DNA of 60,000 nucleotides, taken from NCBI GenBank assembly GCA_964035545.1, contig OZ037768.1, forward strand, positions 917,501 to 977,500, given 5' to 3'. The position numbers and the translations under genes were made by a program. Source of the stretch: Bugula neritina. Its lineage: Eukaryota > Bryozoa > Gymnolaemata > Cheilostomatida > Bugulidae. Shown here in pieces: positions 45,934 through 58,600 of this stretch. Under the pieces are notes generated by a model that was not told the origin of the DNA, ran no database searches, and worked only from the letters and a program-made list of their open reading frames with translations. Every line of letters starts with the position of its first letter. The stretch's first letter is position 1.

Positions 45934-48900
45934 ATGAAGTGCAGAGGTCAGCTGGGCAGGCAGGTGGTGGCTATGTTGCATCGTAATATGGTCATGAAAG
46001 GGAGGGTGAAGAAACAGCTGGTCACCGTAGGTGTCACTTCATTGAATTCTATGACTTGCGTGTTTGTACTTATGTAATGCTTTTTTTTACTTTGGTCTGC
46101 ATAAATAATCAATTATATATTTCAATTACTTTTGATTTCTTTCACTTTACATCTGCATAGGCTTGTGATTTAGTCTTGACGCAATAAATCCAACTTTCCA
46201 TTTATCTAGTCGTACATTTTTACACTCTGCCACTTCAATCATTTTATCTTTTTTAATAACCGTTTGCATTGAAAGGAGAATTATTTCCTGTATCTTTGTG
46301 TTTGGTATAGTATGCAATGTTATGGTATATAATATATAATAAAGGTAATAATATTGGTATAATATATCAATTTCACACGCCTTCAGGAGTTCCTTTGGCC
46401 GATATTATTTGTAATCATCTTGGCTCTAATAAGATACATGGCCGACGTTACCACCGTAGACAGCTCCCACACCGGGAGTTTTCCCTCCTCTCCTCTCACT
46501 GCTGCTGAATTAAAACTATCCGGAGAAATCTTAGTAATTCCTTCCGATTCACAATCTTATGTAATTCAGGTAAATGTGTGTCCTGTGTCGTACATTGTCT
46601 ATACTGTACTATACATTGTCTACACTGTACTATACCTTGTCTACACTGTACTATACCTTGTCTACACTGTACCGTACATTGTCTACACTATACCATACCT
46701 TGTCTACACTGTACCATACATTGTCTACACTGTACTATACCTTGTCTACACTGTACTATACCTTGTCTACACTGTACCGTACATTGTCTACACTATACCA
46801 TACCTTGTCTACACTGTACCATACATTGTCTACACTGTACTATACCTTGTCTACACTGTACTATACCTTGTCTACACTGTACCGTACATTGTCTACACTA
46901 TACCATACCTTGTCTACACTGTACCATACATTGTCTACACTATACCGTACATTATCTACACTGTACTATACCTTGTCTACACTGTGCTATACATTGTCTA
47001 CACTGTACCGTACATTGTGTACACTGTACTATACCTTGTGTGTTCTGTGTCGTACATTGTGTACTCCGTAACCTGCTGTATAAAAGGCATTTACTACTGT
47101 ATACAATGTTATACTGAGTGTGTACACTGTTCTAGGCCACAACTAAATATCTGCCAAGCAGTTCGCTGACTGTGAAATCCTTTGCTGACATGGAGGCAGC
47201 GGAGAATTACTATAGAGCAAAGAACGGCAGCGGTATACTAGCTGGTATTGAGTTCCACTCCCCCTCTCATCAGAACTACACAATCCGTACCCACTTTGAT
47301 AGGAGTGCTCGGCCTACGCAGGTGTTGAATGAAAGAGGTGATTATATATTATAGTATAATAATATAATATTATATAATGTAATTTAATAATATATAATGT
47401 AGTATAATAATAGAGTAATTTATAATAATATGATATAATAGTATAATAATATGATATAATATGTTATATAATGACATGAGTTGCCAGGTATCATGCTTAC
47501 AGATATTCATAGGTAATTGTCTAGCCCTGCCTACTATATTATACTTCATGCTATGTTATTGCTGTGTAGAATTTGTGTAATTTAATCATATTAAATAATA
47601 TCTTACTTTGTGTGTTAGAGGACTGCAGGAGGGACTCCCCGCTCTGCCCCTCAAAACTCTACAAGTCTAATGGATTCCTGGCTATTCAGCTGGCCCTGAA
47701 CTCAGCCATCATTGAGGTACGTCTGCTGTGTGCTATACACACAGTGCTATACACACAGTGCTATGCGCTATACACATAATGCTATGTGCTATACACACAG
47801 GGCTATGCGCTACACACACAATGCTATATGCTATACACAGTGCTATGTGCTATACACTCAGTGCTCTACACACAGTGCTATGTGCTATACACACAGTGCT
47901 ATGTGCTATACACACAGTGCTATGTGCTATACATACAGGGTTATGGACTCACGTTACCAGAGATAACATTACGACAGATGCCGAAGTTCTCCTTCATTCC
48001 CAACTCGAGTTTCATCCGCCAGTTCACCCCTGTCTACTACGTCTACACCTACTCCTTCTTCATCCAGTTCCTCGTGTTCGCCCTTGTGCAGGAGAAGCAA
48101 ACTCGGCTCAAGGAAACGCTGAGGATTATGGGAATGAGAGATGCTGCATTCTGGTAATTTTTATATCCTATAGACGTACTCGATGCATGCGACCTTCACC
48201 TAACATATCTATAGCTCCACTGTTATGTCGTTTCTTCTTCTCCATCTTTATTCGGCTTTGATTTCCCAAAATATAAATTATCTTTATCTGCATTCATTTT
48301 TCTTCAGGATGTCACATTGTGACATATTTTATATATAGCAACATAATATACTTGTAATACAGTATGTCACAATGTAACACAGCCTATAGATAGAAATATA
48401 CTTGTAATACAGTATGTCACAATGTAACGCAGCCTATAGATAGAAATATACATGTAATACAGTATGTCACAATGTAACGCAGCCTATAGATAGAAATATA
48501 CATGTAATACAGTATGTCACAATGTAACGCAGCCTATAGATAGAAATATACATGTAATACAGTATGTCACAATGTAACGCAGCCTATAGATAGAAATATA
48601 CATGTAATACAGTATGTCACAATGTAACGCAGCCTATAGATAGAAATATACATGTAATACAGTATGTCACAATGTAACGCAGCCTATAGATAGAAATATA
48701 CATGTAATACAGTATGTCACAATGTAACACAGCCTATAGATAGAAATATACATGTAATACAGTATGTCACAATGTAACGCAGCCTATAGATAGAAATATC
48801 CTCTCACAAAATACAGTGGAAAATGTGTACTTGATTACAATCATGGCTTCCACTCACTGAGCATTGTAAATTGTTAATTTATTCGTGACATATATTAGAA

Positions 48901-51900
48901 GTTGTATTCTCTTGTGATAGTTGTAACCCAGCAACAATAAACATTAACCAGTGTTTATGTTTAGTAATAATAATACTGTATTAATATTTATAGCTGCTTG
49001 AATATTTGATGTTTCTGAGAAATTTCTGCCCCATCAGCTCTGTAACACATTATTAAATCACACAGCATTGAGTTTATATCTTACATCTTACAGGTAGCAG
49101 GTCTTATACTAATTCTACTTCTAAGAGTGACAATATCTACATGCTGCCTTTTAGTGACAATATTTACATGCTGCCTTGATGCTGTCGTGTTACAGGTTGT
49201 CCTGGTCGCTGCTATACCTGATGATCATACTGAGCGTGAGTGTAGTGGCTGTGGTGTTTGCCGCCATCACCACCTTCTTCAGACCCCCCAGCAACATGTT
49301 TATCTTCTTCATGATGCTCAGTCTATACGGCTTCTCCATCATCAACCTAGCCTTTGTTCTCACACCATTTCTCAACAAAGTGCAGGTTAGCCTTTGGTTC
49401 CACACCATATCTCAATAAAGTTCTCACACCATATAATATGTTGACATTTGGTACTGAAATTTATAAAACCTTTGAAACTGAAGCTTTATTTCTTTAGCTG
49501 TAGGCAGTTTGAAATTATCTTTACAAGAGAATTTATAATTCAAGTAAAATTAGTCAAGTTAATTAGCAGCAAAACTGCCCAAATATGTTTTGTGATAGAA
49601 TAGTTATTCGGTAAAGTGCTTATATACACCCAAGTGGCAGCTTTGTGTTCGGTCAGTGTCATACTTTACTAACTAAATGCACATTCAATCTATAATATAC
49701 TGAGATTTTAATACTTTATTTTAATGAAAATTTCAAGACAATAGAAAATAATCAAACCAGTATAATTATAGTCATTGCAACTATTCATACACAACACTAT
49801 TATATTGATTGCAGCTAAAGTTCAGTTTTAACTCAGAAGATTCTAAATGGAATGGAAATATATTTATTTAAATCCATGCCTGAAAAATAATGAGATATTT
49901 ATTGTGTTGTATTGACATACATATATTCAGAATTGTAAATATTGTCTACCTTTAAAACTAAATTCTTTAAAATTCTCTCTAACAAGTTTCACCATATATT
50001 TATTTTATAAAGTCAAGCTTTTTCCAAAACATGCACACTAACAAATAATGCACATCCATATTGCTATTCAACATTCTGCGCTGACGCTAGTGCACGAAGT
50101 CTAACAGGAAATGTCTGAGTAGAAACTGTCTTCCGTCTGCAACTCATGCGGCAGCAGGTCGGCTATGGGGCTAGCTGACACTAAGTCACCAATCTTCAAC
50201 TTCCTGTACTTCTTGAACTCGTGTTGGTCGTACTGTCTCGATATAAGATTAGTAGTGTGGGGTAACTCGCGTCTCGTACCCTCCTCGGGCAACACTCCAC
50301 ACTTCTTCACCTTCCTGTGACAGAACTGGTTGTAGTCAGATTCTAAAAACATTTTAATCTGTTTTGACTTTTTCTCACTATTGACTGGTTTCTCCACTTT
50401 CACTGTGCTGCTAGCCATGGTTGTCGTGTCTTTTCTACTCGATTGTTTTCTCACCGCCTCTCGCGTTGATACCATTACCTTGCTGATTATTTTTATTGGT
50501 TTTGGTAGCGCCATCTGTTGCATTTTCTGTCCACTCAATGAGGACATTTGAAAGCTACTTTCGTTGGTGTGTTTTGGTTGGCTTTGAGTATCGAGGTTTA
50601 TTAAACCGATCCTTGCACGGTGTCTTGCCATCTTGTAGATGTTTATGGCCTCCTCCCCTCGTCTCTCTATCTTTGGTAAAGTCAGGTGTGGAGTTGCTGC
50701 TGGGAACTCGTAATAGATGCTGCCGAGTGCAGACGATCTCTTCTCTGTCTCTATGGAGCTGACAGAGTTCCTGTGGGGGTCAAGATCTGGCAGTGAAAGC
50801 TCTCCCCCAACAGAACTTTCATTCGTTACGTCTTCTCTGGAACATGAGACATTATCTTCGCTGTCAGGTTTATCCACATAAATCTTAGGAGCTTCAATGT
50901 TTGTCACATTCACTCGCTTCACCTCAGTGTCAGAAGAGTTGTCTTTACATCTGTTTGCATACGTCTGCTTTATCTTTGATATTACAGACAGCTTTCTGAG
51001 GGCAATATTCTGGTCAGCCGATGATTGGGCAGTTTCTCTTTGGTTTCCTGGTAACATGTTTAGGTCTACTTTAGTCAATGTGTTGCTAGTGCTCTTTTTT
51101 CTAGTGGGAGTGTATTTTGGCTTCTTTTTATGGTGTTTTCTTGCAGCTGAGAAACTGGCTACATCAGCTCTGAGTTGGTCCACCACTCCGTTAGAGAAGT
51201 TAAATACTTCGCATACAGCCATTGCGTGTGGGTGGGGCTGTAGCAGTTGTGAAGAGCCTCTTTTTGAATGTCTAGCAGAAGTATTTGTGTCTTTTTTCTC
51301 ATCTGAAAACACATAGTCATAATTTATACACAAAGTACTAGAATTTCTGTTGTTAATGTTTTATTTTAGAGAAAAATTAAATTTGTAATGTAAAAGCATT
51401 TCAATCCATCTGGTTCAATTCAAAATCATAACAAATTTATGGAAAATGACTCATAAAATAAAATTGGTGAATTTTCTAAGGCTCATTAGCTATGTTTGTA
51501 AGAATTTTAGCATATTTTATATATTATAATAAATAAACCGGTACAACTTTTCATTGTAGCACAAAATCATACTAAGTTACATGTTTATTGAAATGCAGTT
51601 GCTTCCGTGCATAAAGTAGCAAAAGTTGGTGACTTTGGAAATAAAAAGGCTTGGTGCTTTTTACTTCAAACTATTCTTACTGAGCATGTGTCATAGTCTG
51701 CCACAGATTGCATGTTCATCTGCGGGCATCAAATCTACCGCCCACAGATCTACAGGTCTACATATCTACAGGTCTACATATCTACAGGTCTACAGGCTAC
51801 AGGTTTACAGGTCTACATATCTGCAGGTCTACAAGATGCATATCTACAGGTCTACAGATTGGAAGGCACATTTGACTGAATATTTCACCTGTGTTGTAGC

Positions 51901-52534
51901 CTGCAGTCCTTCTACCAACTTTATCCTCTGTGTTCTCAGTTATATGAGGCAGATGAATTACTATGTTACGCTGACTTTCTGCTTGCAATGCTGCCGTGAT
52001 GTAGTCGAAGTAGTTGTCTTCACCATCTGGATCTCCTCTCCTAACTGGCCTCGTCAGCTGTACGTCATTAAATAGAGTGCTAGTATCAGCTCTATCTATG
52101 CCAAATGTAGCAGTTACAGAGGCGCTTCTCTTGCCCCCAACTTTCACATCTAAACCTCCCGGGGCTCCTGTTGCTAACATCTAAGTCAGAAACATTATGT
52201 ATGTTATGTTAACCAAGTTGTTAAAAATTCAATAAACACATTTGCTTGGTGAAGCAGCTGGGTTTGAACATAACTAATAATTTAATACAATTATGCAAGA
52301 TATAATTGAATAGATGAATTTGCAATTTGATTTTGCCATCAATCTAGATATGAAATTATGCAACAAGCTGTTTATAGCCTGCACTCTTACAAGGAACTAT
52401 AAATATCACCACAGGCAATATTTCAAACTGTCAATAAATTTAACATAATATATAAATAGCATAAACATCATGTAAAACAATTCTGTTATTGAATAAATTC
52501 ACCCAACTTTTACATAATTCTGAAATTAGACTAG

Positions 52535-52605
<71 letters not shown>

Positions 52606-55600
52606 ATATATGTATGTATTATGTACATGTACACATACACAAGAGTGTAAATGACAAACAACCAGCTATCACGCATCTAGCTGTTATAGCTAGAATGTAG
52701 AGATGTTACACTTACCCTGACCAAGATATTTATAATTAGAAATCTGCTGACCAAGATATTTATAATTCAAAAACTGCTGACCAAGATATTTATAATTTAA
52801 AAATCACGACCATCAATCTCCATTAGTGACAGAACAATGTCGTAATGACCTGTTACAGTATGTTAAGTGACCGGTCAATAGTCTAGTATTAAACAATTAG
52901 CTGCTATAATTTCTTACCTCAGGCAGTCTCAAGAGTGTCTGACTATCTACGACATGTGTTTTACATAATCCAATAACACACGACTCTAGTACCAGAAATA
53001 GTTGAACAAAGCACCTTCAACTTATCATTCATTTGTTTGCAGCATAGAAACTATTGATACTAGTCAGCTAATCTGTCACCTTCAAACAAAGCGCATGAAT
53101 ATTGACAATGCTGTTAATCTATATACCTACCATTTGGCAAATAGTGGCTGTTGTTCTATTTGTAGCATATCTGACCAAGTGGTCTTCACTGCTCTTCATC
53201 ACATTTATTGTTGCTATTTATTATCTGAAAATAAATGTCTTATTGATTTTCATTAGCACATCTATTTAAGTAGTTTTCATCAAAAGAAATGGCAATCACT
53301 CTAAAGACCAGTGCATAGCTAGTGTATAGCTTAGATCAATGCATTGCATCAATTATATACCTACAGGGTGGTCACATGATGTAGTACAGAGTATATACCT
53401 ACAGGGTGGTCACATGATGTAGTACAAAGTATATACCTACAGGGTGGTCACATGATGTAGTACAAAGTATATACCTACAGGGTGGTCACATGATGTAGTA
53501 CAGAGTATATACCTACAGCATGGTCACATGATGTAGTACAGAGTATATACCTACAGCATGGTCACATGATGTAGTACAAAGTATATACCTACAACATGGT
53601 CACATGATTTAGCACAAAGTATATACCTACAACATGGTCACATGATGTAGTACAAAGTATATACCTACAACATGGTCACATGATGTAGTACAAAGTATAC
53701 ACCTACAACATGGTCACATGATTTAGGACAAAGTATATACCAGATGTGGTGCCTTCACTTCTATTTTGTGCTATTGACTTTGCAGGTAGCAGGGCCTGTT
53801 GCTGTTCTAGCCACCACAGCTGTAAGCTCACTGTTTTTCATTGTCAGCTTCACAACGAGATACGATGCCAACGGCACACCATCCTCGGTTCTGCCGCTGC
53901 CTTTTCTAGTCTTTCTCTGTCTATCCTCTCCCACCGCCTTGAGTATGGCTATTGAAAGGGTGAGTGTGGATATCATTGCTAGCTGTGTAGATCTCATTGC
54001 TAGCTGTGTAGATCTCATTGCTAGCTGTGTAGATCTCATTGCTAGCTGTGTAGATCTCATTGCTAGCTGCGTAGATGTCATTGCTAGCTGCGTAGATGTC
54101 ATTAAACATAATTCCAGCTTCAATTCAGACATATTAATGTGAATATGATTCAGTGTAGGAGTAGGTTTAGATGTCATTGATAGTTATTTGTTTCATAAAG
54201 AAGTAGTTTAGAGCTCAGTGTTATCTTCCTGCAGGCAATCTACCTGGATGTCGCTCAGATCGGCCTCACCTGGGAGTCTCTGTATCTGGGAGACTTCCCT
54301 CTCATCATTCCTATCGTTATGCTGGCTTTTGATTCGCTGTTCTATTTCTGTCTTGCTATGTGGTTGGACAAAGTGGTGCCAGGTACGATCATGTTCTCTA
54401 ATAACCAACTGAATATTCTCATAGAGCTAGTTTGGAGTCAATCATCAAGAAACAGTACAAAACCTACATATAATGAAAATTACCAGAAATTGTAGTATTA
54501 TAGCATTGGCACTATACAAGCTTTCAGAGAAAAAGCTATGACTGAGCTTTCAGTTAAATAATTAATGTTTTCTGTATATGCTGATTCATTCTCTCTATAC
54601 TAGTCAACTATCTAACAGGTATTGCACAATAGCACATATTTACCATAAATATAAAGAAATTAGGAGCTGAAAAATAGAAACCTTAAGTTTTTAAAACAAA
54701 GATTTGGTTTCTGTTGTGAATACAGGTTTTGTTTAATAATATATTTTATAATAACAATAAAGGTTTGTATATCCTAACAGAATAAACAACTGTAAATGTC
54801 TGCCATGTTTAGGTGAGTACGGGAAGAAGCAGCCATTGTGTTACTGTTTCCAGCCCAAGTATTGGAGTAGTAGTCTGAGATATGGAGCACAGGATAAGCA
54901 GGTAGACAGTAAACATGCATACGAGTGTGTCAATGAGTGCGAGCACATAGAGCCAATACCAGAAGAGCTGAAAGCGCTCAATAAACTCAGGATATTCGGG
55001 ATAAAGAAGACGTATAAAACATCATCAGGACCAGTAGAAGCTGTGAGAGGTGAGCTGGTCACATCCGTCTGCTGGTCACATCTGTATGCTTGTCACATCT
55101 GTATGCTGGTCACATCCGTCTGCTGGTCACATCTGTATGCTGGTCACATCTGTATGCTGGTCACATCTGTCTGCTGGTCATATCTGTCTGCTGGTCACAT
55201 CCGTCTGCTTGTCACATTTGTATGCTTGTCACATTTGTATGCCTGTCATCTGCTTGTCTTCTGCTTCTCATCTGCTTGTCTTCTGCTTGTCTTCTGCTTA
55301 ATATAGTTAAATAAACAAAAAAGATAACTCTTTATTTTACTTCATCTAAACTTCAACAAACATCCAATAGATGTGAGGAGATTTAAAATATGGCTAATAC
55401 AGTTCTTGGAATATTTAGACTACTAACTTTCTTTACGCATGAAAAATTTAGAATTTCTTTAGAAATCCTCTGGCACAAAGAGTATGATGTAGCTTTAATT
55501 ATTTTTCTTATTAGTATCTTTCAGTCTTTTAGTCTAAACCTGTTGTACTATTTTACCTTATGGTACCGTAACTTGATATCTATTTATGTTATTACACATT

Positions 55601-58600
55601 AATGTATACATTACTGTTGCAGGTATAACGCTAGACATCTATGAGAATGAGATCACGTGTATTCTAGGACACAATGGTGCTGGGAAGACAACTCTAGTGA
55701 ACATGCTCACTGGACTAACTCCGCCAACTGAAGGCACTGCTATTATATATGGCAAGGTAGTCTTCCTTTTCAGCATTTGGCTGAGTATTGCATCATAGTG
55801 TGTTATATTATATTATGCTATATTATATTATATTGTTTTGTATAGTATTGTGTTATATTATTTTGCATTTATTCTTATTATAATATTATATTGTATAATA
55901 ATGTAGGCTATTATTTTATTGTTAATATTATACTGTTGGGATGTTGCATATATCATGTTGCATTATATTATTATGATATATTATATTATATTACATAATA
56001 TTATATTATGTCATATTATATTCTATTAATATTATATTATATTACATAACATATCATACAACAGGATATCCGAGACACATACGACATGAGGGAAATCAGG
56101 AAGTTCACAGGACTCTGCCCACAGTACGATGTGCTGGTAGATAACATGACCTGCAAGGAACACCTTTACCTCTACGCTGCCTTGAAAGGCATCAAGAAGT
56201 CTGAGGTTGATTGGGAGGTCAGATGATTAGTACTTACTATATGTTATGAGAACACAACTCCTTATGCATTCAGCTTGTATATATGTATATATGCTAATTT
56301 GAAAAAACTGTATAATTTATAAAGAGACAATTAGTATCAAACCAAGTATTCGTGTATGTTATGTCTATAATGATGTGTCGAAGATGTTTATCTTGTATAA
56401 TATTTAGCATTTTTGATATGTATTATTTTATATAGTGTATGCTTGCATGGATAACTTGTTATTATATTCTCGTGTGGTTTCCATGGTAACTGCAGGTACA
56501 AAAGATACTAAAGGATGTTGATCTGATAGACAAAGCCGACTGTTTCACCAGAAACCTCAGTGGAGGTCAAAAGAGAAAACTTTCTGTTGGCATTGCATTC
56601 ATTGGTAATCCGAAGGTGAGTTTGAAACCTCCTTTCAATTAATTGAAGCTGTTTTGGGGTTACCTTTAGGTGCTTAAGCTATGGCGGTCCTTTCAGGATG
56701 TTTCCACATTTATTTATCTTTACCATTCAAAGGTTGATAATTGTTGGTGGAAAAATGGTTCAACATTTTAGCCGTAAAATAACAAGAATAAAAAAAATTA
56801 GTTTCAATTTATGAATTTCACTCATAACTGAATTCTTACAACCAATTTAATGCTTTTCATCAAATTCTTTTCTTTACATATTATATAAAGTATCAATGTC
56901 AAATTGTCAAGGTCATTTTAATGTCGCGTATCTGACAGATTATATTCCTGGACGAGCCATCTGCCGGTATGGATCCCAAGTCCCGCCGCCATCTTTGGAC
57001 GTTGCTGAAGAACAAGAAGCACGGCAGGATCATCTTGCTGAGTACGCACTTCATGGACGAGGCCGACATCCTAGCCGACAGGAAGGCCATCGTGTCGAAA
57101 GGGAAGTTGAGGTGCTGCGGATCTTCTCTCTACCTCAAGACTAAGTTCGGCATTGGATACAACCTTAAGTATGTCTAGACAGTAACTATGACATCATGAG
57201 TATGTCTAGACAGTAACTATGACATCATGAGTATGTCTAAACAGTAACTATGACATCATGAGTATGTCTAGACAGTAACTACGACATCATGAGTATGTCT
57301 AGACAATAACTATGACATCATGAGTATGTCTAGACAGTAACTATGACATCATGAGTATGTATATACAGTAACTATGACATCATGAGTATGTCTAGACAGT
57401 AACTATGACATCATGAGTATGTCTAGACAGTAACTATGACATCATGAGTATGTCTAGACAGTAACTATGATATCATGAGTATGTCTAGACAGTAACTATG
57501 ATATCATGAGTATGTCTAGACAGTAACTATGATATCATAAGTATGTCTAGAAAGATTTACTAATAAAAATATAATATATATATATTAAAAATCTTCAACA
57601 TACTTCCAACTCACGGCATATGATTTTACTTTTTAAATTTATTGAAAGTAGTTTTCATGACTAGAACTTTTCTGCATATTAATTAGTTAGCTCTGATTGG
57701 CTGTTAAATACTTATCTTATATAAGTTGAATCAGTGCTGTGAGTTGTTTATCTACATAGTTTGGTGGTGAACCAGAAGAAGTACAGAAGAGCTGAAGTTG
57801 AGGAAACTATCGAGGATATAGTCCCTGGTTCTATGCTCTCACATAGTCACGGTATGGAGGTGTGCTTCAACCTCCCCTTAGAGCATGCTGACAAGTTCTC
57901 AGGTAAACCTACACTAACAAATAGCTCAATTATTTGAATACATGTCCCTTTGATTTAAAATAAACTCTGGGATACAAAGTTTCAGTCTCTTTATTTTATA
58001 CTGGAGTGTTTCGTTGTTTTAAAAATACATGTTGTAAATGTAAAACTGTGTGCATTAATCCATGCATCTCTAACTATTGAGATTTGTCTCCCCTGTGAAG
58101 CTTAAATTACTGATGTTGGAGTTAGCTTCTCATGTATATGTATTGATGCAGAGCTGTTCCACACCCTGGAGGAACCTATAGGACATAACATGACGAAGAG
58201 AGCCACCCTCCTCGGTATACTAAACTACGGTATCTCCATGACCACCCTGGAGGAGGTCTTCCTTAGACTAGCTGAGATTGCCGAGAGTGGTGTGTAGAGC
58301 TCATTGTACACTGAATGTATTCTAGTATGAGCTCCATTGAGCTCTCTAGTGTTGTGATTTCCTGCTATAAAAAGTTTCCAAACTTTTCTCCATAATTCAA
58401 ATGATGGAATGAATGCTTTTGCATGTCTCTCTGCGTTTCACTCATCATGTCACAGATTAAAGTGTTGAGTTATAAGTTTATCTGCAATGACCTCTTATTC
58501 TGCACACAGAAGAGGCTGAGTTGGGAGATTTGACGGCTCTGGGAGACGCCAGTAGTCACAAAATGTCCGAACTCCATAAAAGAATGTCCACAATGACCAG

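Noticed and set aside
46420-47169. Open frames of 165-249 codons of repeated YTVLYIV or CLHCTIP type
   Set aside because: Readthrough of ABCA5-like exon 2 into a 21-bp minisatellite; only the first 50 codons of the longest frame are exon sequence.
48345-48800. Regular 48-bp repeats that superficially recall a CRISPR array
   Set aside because: The units are contiguous with no variable spacers, and the DNA is an animal intron.
53002-53256. 84-codon Cys-rich plus-strand frame, and a 23-codon minus-strand ATG exon candidate near 53150
   Set aside because: The transporter frame is continuous without it, and the minus-strand candidate does not match the phase of the nested gene's next exon.
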